DNA from: Streptomyces sp. NRRL S-340
Lineage (GTDB): Bacteria > Actinomycetota > Actinomycetes > Streptomycetales > Streptomycetaceae
DNA: 64,000 nt
NCBI RefSeq assembly: GCF_000720185.1
Contig: NZ_JOIY01000005.1
Coordinates: forward strand, 1 to 64,000
Reading direction: 5' to 3'
Shown here piece by piece: positions 9,403 to 17,653 of this stretch. Positions within the stretch are counted from its first letter, which is position 1; every line of letters starts with the position of its first letter. The notes beneath the pieces are model-generated. The model saw only the letters and a list, made by a program, of their open reading frames with translations, had not been told where the DNA came from and made no database searches. The position numbers were made by a program, and so were the translations under genes.

Positions 9403-10338
9403 TCAGTGCGGAATGCCGTCGATGATCTCGCGGGCGCCCTGACGCAGCAGGGCCACGGCGACCGACGTGCCCAGCGTCGCGGCGTCCAGCCGGCCGGCCC
9501 ACTCGTGGGCGTTCAGCCGGGTCTTGCCGTCCGGGGTGAACACACACGCCCGCAGGGACAGTTCGCCGCTCCGGTCGACCTGCGCGTACCCGGCGATCGG
9601 GCTGTTGCAGTGGCCCTGCAGCACGTGCAGGAACATCCGTTCGGCGCTCGCCGCGCGATGCGTGTCGCCGTCACCGAGCCCGCTGACGGCCTCGATCAGC
9701 GCGTCGTCGTCCTCGCGGCACTGCAGGGCGAGGATGCCCGCGCCGATCGGCGGCATCATCGCCTCCGCGGACAGCACCTCGGTGACCACGTCCTGCCGTC
9801 CGATGCGCTCCAGACCGGACGCGGCCAGCAGCAGCGCGTCCGCCTCACCGGCCGCCAGCTTCTCCAGCCGCCGGTTGGCGTTGCCGCGGAAGGGCACGCA
9901 CGTGAGGTGCGGGTGGGACGCGGCCAGCTGGGCGATCCGGCGCACCGCCGACGTACCGATCCTGGTGCCGGGCGGCAGCTCGTCGAGGGTGAGCCCGCCG
10001 GGGTGGACGAGGGCGTCACGGACGTCGTCCCGCTTCAGGAACGCGGCGAACGTGGTGCCCGCCGGCAGCGGCCGGTCCGCGGGCACGTCCTTCAGGCAGT
10101 GCACCGCGAGATCCGCCTCACCCGCGAGCAGGGCGGCGTCGACCTCCTTGGTGAACGCCCCCTTGCCCTCGACCTTCGCCAGGTCGCCCAGCCACTTGTC
10201 GCCGGTGGTCTTCACCGGCACCACCTCGGTGCGCACACCGGGGTGCAGGACGGCCAACTCGGCGCGGACGCGCTCCACCTGAGCGAGCGCCATGGGCGAG
10301 TCGCGGGAGACGATACGGATCAGTTCGGGCACGGACAT
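9403..10338 (-). CDS. hemC: Hydroxymethylbilane synthase (porphobilinogen deaminase)
   Basis: HemC polymerises four porphobilinogens to hydroxymethylbilane in tetrapyrrole synthesis. The 311-residue protein matches the family length. Catalytic Asp84 sits in VHCLKDVP and the dipyrromethane-cofactor Cys244 in [10 protein letters not shown], so it should be active. [12 protein letters not shown] and [12 protein letters not shown] are the substrate-binding arginine stretches. The start [20 protein letters not shown] is unlike the usual LRIGTRRSPLALAQ. No other heme gene is adjacent, so this may be an extra paralogue outside the main hem operon; that cannot be judged from one window. Confidence 0.9.
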   Translation of the reverse strand: MSVPELIRIVSRDSPMALAQVERVRAELAVLHPGVRTEVVPVKTTGDKWLGDLAKVEGKGAFTKEVDAALLAGEADLAVHCLKDVPADRPLPAGTTFAAFLKRDDVRDALVHPGGLTLDELPPGTRIGTSAVRRIAQLAASHPHLTCVPFRGNANRRLEKLAAGEADALLLAASGLERIGRQDVVTEVLSAEAMMPPIGAGILALQCREDDDALIEAVSGLGDGDTHRAASAERMFLHVLQGHCNSPIAGYAQVDRSGELSLRACVFTPDGKTRLNAHEWAGRLDAATLGTSVAVALLRQGAREIIDGIPH

Positions 10339-10393
10339 GCGGGACACGATAGACCTTCGCCGCGCCCTGTGAGCCCCGGGCCCGGCCGCTCCC

Positions 10394-11410
10394 TCACGGC
10401 CGCGTGTCGTCCGGCAGGTCCGCCGCCGCGTCCTCGGGGGCGAGGTCGGGGCGCAGCCGCAGCCACGACGGCTGGCGCAGCATGCCCGCCCGGGTGCGGA
10501 CGCTGTAGCGCACCTCGCCGACCAGACGGGGCAGCACCCAGTGCGCCCCCGGTGCGGCCGGTACGGGGGCGAACGGGCACACGGGGGTGGCCAGCGCGGC
10601 CAGCAGCCCGGCCAGCTCCGTCCGCTCGGCCTCGCTCCAGCCGGTGCCCACACTCCCCACGTAGCGCAGTCTCCCGCCGCCGCGCTGGCCCACCAGCACC
10701 GCGCCCGGCAGACCGGTGAGCCGCCCCTTGCCGGGCAGCCAGCCGCCCACCAGCACGTCCTCGCTGCGCATGTTGCGGATCTTGATCCAGGCGCGGGAGC
10801 GCACCCCCGGCTCGTAGACCGAGTCCAGCCGTTTGCACACCAGCCCCTCCAGCCCGTGCTCCCGGGTCGCGGCCAGGGCGCGGGCGCCGTGACCGACCAC
10901 GGCGGTGGGCGTGGACCAGTACGGCCCGTGCAGAGCGAGCGCCTCCAGCCGCTCGCGGCGCCGGACGTAGGGCAGCGCGAGCAAGGGGTCACCGCCCAGG
11001 TGCAGGACGTCGAACAGCACGAGGTGGACGGGGACCCGCGCCGCCCGGCGCGCCGCGAGAGCGGGCGCGTGGGCCAGTCCCATCCGGCCCTGGAGCAACT
11101 GGAAGCTCGCCCGGCCCTCCTCGTCCAGTGCCAGCACCTCCCCGTCCAGCACCGCGGGCGTGGCTCCGAGCGCCCTGCCGAGCGGCGCCAGTTCGGGATA
11201 GGCGGCCGTGATGTCCTGCCCGGACCGGGCCCGCAGCAGCACCGAACCGTCGCCCGGCAGGTAGACCACCGCCCGCTGACCGTCCTGTTTCGTCTCGTAC
11301 GCCCAGCGGGCGTCCTGCGCGGCGGCCGGCAGGGGGCCGGGCGTGGCGAGCATGGGCGCGATCAGTGGCAGGGTCACGGCTGAGGTGTCGACGCGCGGGC
11401 CGCCCGCCAC
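10394..11410 (-). CDS. ATP-dependent DNA ligase (LigC/LigD-ligase type)
   Basis: A 338-residue nick-sealing ligase. Lys41 in ETKQDGQRA is the AMP acceptor (motif I). [19 protein letters not shown] is motif [12 protein letters not shown] motif IV, and [10 protein letters not shown] motif V. The OB domain follows ([24 protein letters not shown]). Size and motifs match the ligases of bacterial non-homologous end joining or base-excision repair. The GTG at 11410 is the longest start; a GTG at 11377 ([14 protein letters not shown]) is equally plausible, and neither has a strong ribosome binding site. No Ku or primase gene is in the window. Confidence 0.88.
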   Translation of the reverse strand: MAGGPRVDTSAVTLPLIAPMLATPGPLPAAAQDARWAYETKQDGQRAVVYLPGDGSVLLRARSGQDITAAYPELAPLGRALGATPAVLDGEVLALDEEGRASFQLLQGRMGLAHAPALAARRAARVPVHLVLFDVLHLGGDPLLALPYVRRRERLEALALHGPYWSTPTAVVGHGARALAATREHGLEGLVCKRLDSVYEPGVRSRAWIKIRNMRSEDVLVGGWLPGKGRLTGLPGAVLVGQRGGGRLRYVGSVGTGWSEAERTELAGLLAALATPVCPFAPVPAAPGAHWVLPRLVGEVRYSVRTRAGMLRQPSWLRLRPDLAPEDAAADLPDDTRP

Positions 11411-11475
11411 GCGCCCCGCGGTCCGCTTTCCCCTGATCGGGCGCGGCCCCCGGCCGGCCGGGCCGCCCCGCCGTA

Positions 11476-11491
11476 CCTACTGTCCAGTAGG
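11476..11491. promoter_or_regulatory. TetR-type palindromic operator
   Basis: CCTACTG-TC-CAGTAGG is a perfect 7-bp dyad in the divergent region between the DNA ligase and DoxX genes. It resembles many TetR-family operators. No TetR gene is present in the window, so the regulator would act in trans. Confidence 0.55.
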
Positions 11492-11588
11492 ATCGCGCCC
11501 CGGATCCGCCCGGGATCCGCCCCCGATCTGCCGTGGCCCGACGCGGACCTGCCGCGGGGCGGCGGCAGGTCTCCTGGAAGGAGGAACC

Positions 11589-11969
11589 GTGTCCCGGTCC
11601 CCACGCTCGCCCCTGCTGCTCGCCGGCCTGCTGGCCACCGCGGGTGCCGCCCACTTCGCCTCCCCCCGGCAGTTCGACGCGATCGTCCCGCGCGCCCTGC
11701 CGGGCAGCCCCCGCGCCTGGACCTACGCCGGCGGCGCCGCCGAACTCGCGCTCGCCGCCGCCCTGGCCGCGCCCCGCACCCGCAAGGGCGCCGCGCTGGC
11801 CACGGCCGCCTTCTTCGTCGGGGTCTTCCCCGCCAACGTGAAGATGGCCGCGGACTGGCGCCACCGGCCCGCCCGGCAGCAGGCCGCCGCCTTCGCACGG
11901 CTGCCGCTCCAGGTGCCGCTCGTGCTGTGGGCCCGGGGCGTCGCCCGGGGCGCGGAGCGCGCCGCGTGA
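11589..11969 (+). CDS. DoxX-like small membrane protein
   Basis: A 126-residue protein with about four hydrophobic segments: SPLLLAGLLATAGAAHF, a second around AELALAAALAAP, a third around ALATAAFFVGVFPANVKMA and a fourth near the C-terminus (LPLQVPLVLWARG). FASPRQFDAIVPRALPGSPRAWTYAGGAAEL is the signature of the DoxX-like family. The GTG at 11589 follows GGAAGGAGG. It overlaps the peroxiredoxin gene by GTGA. DoxX proteins are linked to redox stress in other actinobacteria, which fits this pairing. Confidence 0.8.
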   Translation: MSRSPRSPLLLAGLLATAGAAHFASPRQFDAIVPRALPGSPRAWTYAGGAAELALAAALAAPRTRKGAALATAAFFVGVFPANVKMAADWRHRPARQQAAAFARLPLQVPLVLWARGVARGAERAA

Positions 11970-12439
11970 GCGGGCGCGGCGCGGTGCGCGAGGGCGACAC
12001 CGTCGAGGACTTCGCGCTGCCGGACGAGACGGGCACCACGAGGACCCTGACCGCGCTGCTGGCCGAGGGTCCTGTCGTGCTGTTCTTCTACCCGGCCGCC
12101 CTCACCCCCGGCTGCACCGCCGAGGCCTGTCACTTCCGGGACCTCGCCGCCGAGTTCGCCGCGCTCGGCGCGCGGCCCGTCGGCATCAGCGGTGACACGG
12201 TGGACCGCCAGCGGGAGTTCACCGGGCGGCACGGCCTCGGCATGCCCCTGCTGTCCGACCCGGAGGGCGCCGTCCGCGAACGGTTCGGCGTGCGCCGCGG
12301 GCTGACGCTCGCTCCGACCCGACGCGCGACCTTCGTCATCGCCCAGGACCGCACCGTCCTCGCGGTCGTCCGCAGCGAACTGCGCATGAACACCCACGCC
12401 GACCGCGCCCTGGCCGTGCTGCGCGCCCACCGCGCCTGA
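11966..12439 (+). CDS. Peroxiredoxin, Bcp/PrxQ type
   Basis: A 157-residue thiol peroxidase. GDTVEDFALPDETG starts the thioredoxin fold. Peroxidatic Cys50 in FYPAALTPGCTAEAC has a second Cys at 55, the spacing of atypical two-cysteine Bcp/PrxQ enzymes. Arg in the ATFVIAQDRTVLAVVRSELRMNTHA part completes the active site region. The GTG start lies in the stop of the DoxX gene, so both are translationally coupled and probably act together in peroxide defence. Confidence 0.9.
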   Translation: MSGRGAVREGDTVEDFALPDETGTTRTLTALLAEGPVVLFFYPAALTPGCTAEACHFRDLAAEFAALGARPVGISGDTVDRQREFTGRHGLGMPLLSDPEGAVRERFGVRRGLTLAPTRRATFVIAQDRTVLAVVRSELRMNTHADRALAVLRAHRA

Positions 12440-12444
12440 GCGCG

Positions 12445-12496
12445 GCGGCCCCGCGGCGGGCACGGCTGCCGGGGAGGGTGCCGCGGCCGGGGCCGC
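12445..12496. terminator. Possible bidirectional terminator
   Basis: GCGGCCCCG (12445-12453) and CGGGGCCGC (12488-12496) can pair, between the convergent peroxiredoxin and phosphoesterase genes. The 34-base loop contains further G/C pairing. Weaker than the other terminators in the window. Confidence 0.4.
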
Positions 12497-13114
12497 TCAC
12501 TCCTCCCCGCCCTCGGCGGCGACCTGCGCCAGCGTACGGCCGGTGCGCACCGAGCGGGCCCGCCGCGGATCGGGGGTGCCGTGCCCGCCCCCGGCCCGGC
12601 CCTCGGCCTTCTTCACCAGCAGCCAGGCCTCCTCCCCGCCCTCGTCCCGGCCGTCCCGGAAACGGGTGAGGGCGTACTCGCCGCGCAGCTTGGAGCCGTG
12701 CAGCCGGAAGGTGGCGTGCCCGCGCTCCAGCGACTGGGCGAAGTCCACGGGGCGCCCCCTGCGGTCGTGGCTCAGCGGCTCGTACGTGCCCCGGTCCCAG
12801 ACGACCACGGTGCCGCCGCCGTACTCGCCCTTCGGGATCACGCCCTCGAAGTCCTCGTACTCCAGCGGATGGTCCTCGGTGGGCACCGCGAGCCGCTTGT
12901 CGTGCGGGTCGCCGGAGGGGCCCTTGGGCACCGACCAGGATCTCAGCACGTCCCCCACCTGGAGCCGGAAGTCGAAGTGCATCCGGCGGGCGTCGTGGAT
13001 CTGCACCACGAACCGGGGACCGGGTCCCTCACCGGTCCGCCGGCCCGACGGCTCCCGGGTCCGCCCGAAGTCCCGCTTGCCCCGGTACTCACGCAGCCGC
13101 TCGTCCCTGACCAC
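12497..13114 (-). CDS. Stand-alone LigD-type 3'-phosphoesterase
   Basis: A 205-residue DNA 3'-end-healing phosphoesterase, the module that is N-terminal in many LigD proteins. Catalytic residues are in place: His40, His46, Asp48 and Arg50 in IHDARRMHFDFRLQ, and His82 in PTEDHPLEYEDFEG. IPKGEYGGGTVVVWDRGTYEP is the other conserved stretch. The GTG at 13114 follows AGGAGG at 6-base spacing, a much better start than the open frame up to 13534. A SigB-like promoter lies 38 bases upstream. The ligase at 10394-11410 could supply the matching sealing activity. Confidence 0.88.
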   Translation of the reverse strand: MVRDERLREYRGKRDFGRTREPSGRRTGEGPGPRFVVQIHDARRMHFDFRLQVGDVLRSWSVPKGPSGDPHDKRLAVPTEDHPLEYEDFEGVIPKGEYGGGTVVVWDRGTYEPLSHDRRGRPVDFAQSLERGHATFRLHGSKLRGEYALTRFRDGRDEGGEEAWLLVKKAEGRAGGGHGTPDPRRARSVRTGRTLAQVAAEGGEE

Positions 13115-13152
13115 CTCGGCCTCCTCACGTTCGCGCCACCCGGCCACACCGG

Positions 13153-13177
13153 GTACCCCCCTGGCCGGAAGGGACCC
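13153..13177 (-). promoter_or_regulatory. Possible SigB-type promoter for the phosphoesterase gene
   Basis: On the minus strand GGGT (13177-13174), 15 bases, then GGGTAC (13158-13153), 38 bases before the GTG. It meets the minimal GNNT-N14-16-GGGTAY rule but the -35 is not the preferred GTTT, and the GGGTACC core is itself nearly palindromic. Confidence 0.4.
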
Positions 13178-13337
13178 GTGCGCCTGCGTGACCGCGTCGG
13201 AACCTTCCCGCCGGTGCCCGGGGCCGCGGCCCGGTGCGTCCGGCGGCTCACGGCGGGCGGGCCGACCGCCGGGTGGCGCCGCGGCCGTCGCCGATAGGGT
13301 GAGCGGTGATCGACGGGACGGGCGGGAATCGGGGACG

Positions 13338-14447
13338 ATGACGGCGGACGGCAGCGGCGGCGGCGCCGAGGACAGGAACGGCGGCAGGGAGGGCGCGCGG
13401 CCCGCCTCCCGCGACGTCACGCGGCCCACCTCCCGCGACGTCGCACGGCTCGCCGGTGTCTCGCACACCGCGGTGTCCTTCGTGTTCAACGGCCGGGCCG
13501 AGGGCAACCTCTCGCCCGCCACCCAGGAACGCATCCGGCAGGCCGCCGCCCAGCTCGGCTACCGCCCCGACCCGGTCGCGCGCGGCCTGCGCAGCCGCCG
13601 TACGGCGGTGCTCGGCCTGGTCACCGACGAGATCGCGTCCTCGCCGTTCGCGGGAAGGCTGCTGCGCGGGGCCATGGAGGCGGCCTGGAGCAGCGACCAC
13701 CTCATCCTCACCGTCGACACCGGCGGCGACCGGGCCAAGGAGGACGCGGCCGTCGCCGAGCTCCTCGACCGGAGGGTCGACGGGATCATCTACGCGGCCA
13801 TGTCACTGCGCCGGGTCCGGGTCCCCGAGGGGCTGCACCGGACCCACTCCGTGCTCGCCAACTGCCTTCCCGAGGACGGCTCGCTGCCCGCCGTGGTCCC
13901 CGCCGAGCGGGCCGGGGGCGGCGGTGCCGCCCGGCTGCTGCTCGACCACGGGCACCGCCGGCTCGCCGTGATCGGCGGCCTCGACGACATCGCGTCGCGC
14001 GAGCGGCTGCGCGGCTTCCGCGACGCGCTGCGCGCCGAGGGCGTCACCGTCCCGCCCGAGTGGGTGGTGCGCACCGGGGGCGAGATCTCCAGCGGGTACG
14101 AGGGCGCGGTCAGGCTCCTGGAGGGCGCCCCCGCCGGGCAGCGGCCCACGGGGGTCTTCTGCTACAACGACCGGGTCGCGGCGGGCGTCCTGCACGCCGC
14201 GGCCCGGCTCGGCATCGAGGTGCCCGCGGGCCTGTCCGTGGTCGGCTACGACGACCAGGAGCACATGGCCGCCTTCCTCACCCCGGCGCTCACCTCCGTG
14301 GCGCTGCCCCACCGGGCGATGGGCGAGACGGCCGCGCGGCTGCTCCTGGAGGCCCTCGCCACCGGCCGCACCCCGCCGGCCACCACCCGTCGGCTGGCCT
14401 GCCCGGTGGTCAGCCGCGCGTCGGTGGGACCAGCGCCCATCCGGTGA
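13338..14447 (+). CDS. LacI family repressor of the fructan locus
   Basis: A 369-residue LacI/GalR regulator. The HTH is at about residues 31-55 (TSRDVARLAGVSHTAVSFVFNGRAEGNLSPAT), after an unusual 28-residue Gly/Arg leader that includes a near-copy SRDVTRPT of the HTH start. The periplasmic-binding-protein-like effector domain follows (AVLGLVTDEIASSPF, AAGVLHAAARLGIEVPAGLSVVGYDD). It converges on the cytoplasmic GH32 gene with a 38-base overlap of the two 3' ends. By position it should control the binding-protein operon and the secreted GH32 through sites near 19067-19160. Effector probably sucrose, fructose or a fructo-oligosaccharide (inference). Confidence 0.9.
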   Translation: MTADGSGGGAEDRNGGREGARPASRDVTRPTSRDVARLAGVSHTAVSFVFNGRAEGNLSPATQERIRQAAAQLGYRPDPVARGLRSRRTAVLGLVTDEIASSPFAGRLLRGAMEAAWSSDHLILTVDTGGDRAKEDAAVAELLDRRVDGIIYAAMSLRRVRVPEGLHRTHSVLANCLPEDGSLPAVVPAERAGGGGAARLLLDHGHRRLAVIGGLDDIASRERLRGFRDALRAEGVTVPPEWVVRTGGEISSGYEGAVRLLEGAPAGQRPTGVFCYNDRVAAGVLHAAARLGIEVPAGLSVVGYDDQEHMAAFLTPALTSVALPHRAMGETAARLLLEALATGRTPPATTRRLACPVVSRASVGPAPIR

Positions 14448-15825
14448 CCTCCGCGGCGGGGGCGTCGACCGTGAGTTCCGGGACGTCGCCGGGCCGCCGG
14501 TAGACGCGCTCGGTGAGCGTCGCCCGGCCGGCGGCGAAGAGTTCCACGAGCGAACCGTCGACGAGGACCCGCACCGTCAGCCGCGGCCCGCCCGGCACCC
14601 GCACCGTGCGGGGCCCGGAGCCCTCGCGGCCCGCACGGGGGCGCTCGCCGCCGTCCAGGGTGACCGTGCCCGCGGCCGGGTCCAGCCGCACCGACAGGTC
14701 CGCGCGCCCGTCCGGGGACCGCAGCAGGGTCGCCGTCGTGCGCCCGCGGGCGGTGACCGTGAGGTCGTAGGCGTCCGGGAGCCGGACCCGGCGGCCCGGG
14801 CGCGTGACGAACGGTTCCGGTGCGCGCAGCAGGTCGAGTTCCGGGGCGGGGAGCACCCGCAGGGAGCCGTCCGGGCGGGTGCCCACGACCCGGGGGGCGG
14901 TGAGGACCCCGGCCCACCCCGCCCGTTCCACCTCCGCGGGCGCGCGCGCCTCCCACGACCAGCCCCACATCAGGGTCCGGTCCTCCTCCTGGAGGACCGC
15001 GGGCGCGTAGAAGTCGCGTCCGTGGTCGAGCCGGCCCCCGCCTCGCGCCGCGAACCGCAGCCCGCCCCGGCCGTCGGGGACCAGGTCGCCGGTCAGATGG
15101 CCGGTGGCGCACGGATCGCCGTCCCACAGCGACACGGCCAGCACCCAGGTGTCCTGCGCCGTCCGGAACAGCTGCGGGCACTCCCAGCCCACCGCCCCGT
15201 CGCCGAACACGGCGGCGGCGACCGGGTCGGATCCGTCGAGCAGGACTCCGGCGAACCGCCAGTCGGTCAGGTCCTCGCAGTCGTACAGCAGCACGGACGG
15301 CGTGCCGTCGGCGTGCCCGGCGCCGACGAGCGCCCAGCGCCGCCCGCCGTGCCGCAGGACGAACGGGTCGCGGAACATGACCACGTCCAGGCCGGCGGGC
15401 GGTGCGGACACCACGGGTCCGGGCAGCGGCCGCCACTCGGTGAGCCGGTCGTCGTCGGGGTCGGCGGCCCTGGCCAGGCAGATGGCGCCCACTCCGGCGT
15501 GCCGCTGGTCGATGCCGGTGTAGACGGCGGTGGGCGTGCCGGCGTCGTCGACCACGCACCCCGACCAGCAGCCCGCCTCGTCGGGGCCGCCGGGGACGGG
15601 GGTGAGGGCGAGCGGGTGGTGTTCCCAGTGGGCGAGGTCGGGGCTGGAGGCGTGGCCCCAGTGGATGTCGGCGTGCACCGGCGCGCCCGGGTTGTGCTGG
15701 TAGAAGAGGTGGTAGCGGCCCCGCCAGCGGAAGGGCCCGTTGGGGTCGTTCATCCAGTGGGCGGGCGGGCGGACCCGGAAGCGCGGTGCGTCGGGGCCGG
15801 TGGCGGACCGGGGGGCGGGGCTCAA
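14410..15825 (-). CDS. Cytoplasmic GH32 beta-fructosidase
   Basis: A 471-residue glycoside hydrolase family 32 enzyme without signal peptide, thus likely splitting imported sucrose or fructo-oligosaccharides. Nucleophile Asp27 is in WMNDPNG, transition-state stabiliser Asp153 in FRDP, and acid/base Glu215 in WECP. The five-blade propeller is followed by the C-terminal beta-sandwich (VRVLVDGSLVELFAAG). A TTG start at 15825 follows AGGAG and overlaps the permease stop (TTGA), so it is translationally coupled; no ATG or GTG exists before the catalytic motif. Confidence 0.92.
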   Translation of the reverse strand: MSPAPRSATGPDAPRFRVRPPAHWMNDPNGPFRWRGRYHLFYQHNPGAPVHADIHWGHASSPDLAHWEHHPLALTPVPGGPDEAGCWSGCVVDDAGTPTAVYTGIDQRHAGVGAICLARAADPDDDRLTEWRPLPGPVVSAPPAGLDVVMFRDPFVLRHGGRRWALVGAGHADGTPSVLLYDCEDLTDWRFAGVLLDGSDPVAAAVFGDGAVGWECPQLFRTAQDTWVLAVSLWDGDPCATGHLTGDLVPDGRGGLRFAARGGGRLDHGRDFYAPAVLQEEDRTLMWGWSWEARAPAEVERAGWAGVLTAPRVVGTRPDGSLRVLPAPELDLLRAPEPFVTRPGRRVRLPDAYDLTVTARGRTTATLLRSPDGRADLSVRLDPAAGTVTLDGGERPRAGREGSGPRTVRVPGGPRLTVRVLVDGSLVELFAAGRATLTERVYRRPGDVPELTVDAPAAEVTGWALVPPTRG

Positions 15826-16694
15826 CGGTTGACTCCTGCGGAGGTGATGCCCTCACGCAGAGGGCGCTGGCCGACGACGAACACGGCGACGGCGGGGAGC
15901 ATGGACAGCACGACACCGGCGAGGACCACCGAGACGGAGCCGGTGCCGAGGTTGCCCTGGAGGGAGACCAGCCCCAGCGGCAGGGTGTAGTTCTGGGCGG
16001 AGGTCTCCAGGATGAGCGGGCGGAAGAACTCGTTCCAGTGGTAGTTGAAGGCGAGCACGCCGACGATCGCGAGGCCGGGCGCGGCCAGCGGGGCGTAGAC
16101 GGAGCAGAAGATCCGCCAGGGCCCGGCGCCGTCCAGCATGGCCGCTTCGCCCAGGTCCCGGGGCATGCCGAGGAAGTACTGCCGCATCAGGAAGGTGCCG
16201 AACGCGGTCGGGAAGGCCGGGACGATCAGGCCGAGCAGGGTGTCGGTCAGGCCCATCGACTTCAGCACCAGGAACACCGGCACGATCGTGACCTGCAACG
16301 GCACCATCATGGTCGCCAGGACCAGCCCGAACAGCGGCTTCTTGAACCGGAACTCCAGGCGGGCGAAGGCGTATCCGGCGAGCCCCGCCGTGATCATCTG
16401 GCCCACCGCGATCAGCGCCGTGACCAGCGTGGAGTTCAGGGCGAGCAGCCACACGTCGAGCTGCTCGAAGACCCCGCGGTAGGCGGCGGCGCTCGGGTGG
16501 GCGGGGATGATGCGCGGGGGCAGGTCGAAGGACTGGGCGGGGGTGCGCAGCGAGGTGGAGACGGTCCACAGGACCGGCCCGAGGGTCAGCAGGGCGCACA
16601 GGGTCAGCCCGGCGATCCGCGCCCACGGCGCGAGGAGGTGCCGGGCGCGGCTGAGGGAGGGGGACGCTTGGCTCATGGCGGTCACCGGGCTCAC
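15822..16694 (-). CDS. Sugar ABC transporter permease, MalG type
   Basis: A 290-residue inner-membrane subunit of a carbohydrate importer with six membrane segments. The EAA loop that docks the ATPase is seen as EAAMLDGAGPWRIFCSVYAPLAAPG. The GTG at 16694 overlaps the stop of the other permease; an internal ATG (MSQASP) is an alternative. It is the third gene of a four-gene unit whose neighbours all overlap by four bases. No ATPase gene is present, so the shared ATPase MsiK, known to energise such importers in Streptomyces, is the likely partner. Confidence 0.92.
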   Translation of the reverse strand: MSPVTAMSQASPSLSRARHLLAPWARIAGLTLCALLTLGPVLWTVSTSLRTPAQSFDLPPRIIPAHPSAAAYRGVFEQLDVWLLALNSTLVTALIAVGQMITAGLAGYAFARLEFRFKKPLFGLVLATMMVPLQVTIVPVFLVLKSMGLTDTLLGLIVPAFPTAFGTFLMRQYFLGMPRDLGEAAMLDGAGPWRIFCSVYAPLAAPGLAIVGVLAFNYHWNEFFRPLILETSAQNYTLPLGLVSLQGNLGTGSVSVVLAGVVLSMLPAVAVFVVGQRPLREGITSAGVNR

Positions 16695-17653
16695 TGGTAG
16701 TGGACGAAGCGCCGGCTGAGCCGGAACTGGAGGGCGGTGACCGCCATGACCAGGACGAACAGCAGCACGCCCACCGCGGACGCCTCACCGAAACGGAGCT
16801 GCTCGAAGGCCTTCTCGTAGATGACCATGACGACCGTCCGGGTGGCGTCGCCTGGGCCCCCCTCGGTCAGGACGTACGGCTGCTCGAAGACCTGGAGGGC
16901 GTTGATGATGCCGACCACGGACGCGACGAGCAGCGTGGGCGACAGCAGCGGCAGCGTGACGGCGAGGTGCTTGCGCAGCCCCCGGGCGCCGTCCAGGGAG
17001 GCTGCCTCGTGGATTTCCTTCGGGATGTTGTTCAGCCCGCCGACGAAGAGCAGGAAGGAGAAGCCGAACTGCTGCCAGACGTAGACCAGGACGACCGTGG
17101 CCAGCGCCGCGTGCTCCGACGTCAGCCACGGTACCGGGGCGATGCCGGCCAGCCCGAGCAGCCAGTTGACGACACCGAAGTCCTGGTTGAAGAGGTACTT
17201 CATCACCACGGAGATCGAGGCGGCGGACAGCACCAGCGGGAAGAAGAACGCCGAACGGAACACCGACCGCAGCCAGGCGGGCATCCGCCCGTCCACGGTG
17301 AGGGCGAGCGCGAGGGCGACGGTCAGCTGCAGGGCGACCGCGAGCACCATGAAGACGAGCGTGTTGCGGAAGGAGACCAGGACGGTCGTGTCCCCGAGGG
17401 CCTCGCGGTAGTTGGCGCCGCCCGCGAAGCCGGGGGAGTCGATCACGTTCCAGTGGAAGAGGCTGAGCACCACCGAACCGGCGATCGGCACCACGGTGAA
17501 GACGACGATGCCGAGGACCGTCGGTGCCAGGAACAGCGCGGCCAGCAGCCGCGTGCCCCGCTCGCGCGTGGCGGGCCGGGCGGCGGCCCGGGCGGCGGGG
17601 GCGGCCGGTGCGGCCGCTCGCGTCCGCCGGGACGGGAGCCGGGTGTTCGTCAT
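16691..17653 (-). CDS. Sugar ABC transporter permease, MalF type
   Basis: A 320-residue permease with six membrane segments after a 35-residue Ala/Arg-rich cytoplasmic tail. The EAA loop is EAASLDGARGLRKHLAVTLPLLSPT, and EGGPGDATRTVVMVIYEKAFE is typical of MalF-like subunits. The ATG at 17653 overlaps the binding-protein stop (ATGA). It pairs with the MalG-type permease for uptake of fructan-derived sugar. Confidence 0.92.
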   Translation of the reverse strand: MTNTRLPSRRTRAAAPAAPAARAAARPATRERGTRLLAALFLAPTVLGIVVFTVVPIAGSVVLSLFHWNVIDSPGFAGGANYREALGDTTVLVSFRNTLVFMVLAVALQLTVALALALTVDGRMPAWLRSVFRSAFFFPLVLSAASISVVMKYLFNQDFGVVNWLLGLAGIAPVPWLTSEHAALATVVLVYVWQQFGFSFLLFVGGLNNIPKEIHEAASLDGARGLRKHLAVTLPLLSPTLLVASVVGIINALQVFEQPYVLTEGGPGDATRTVVMVIYEKAFEQLRFGEASAVGVLLFVLVMAVTALQFRLSRRFVHYQ

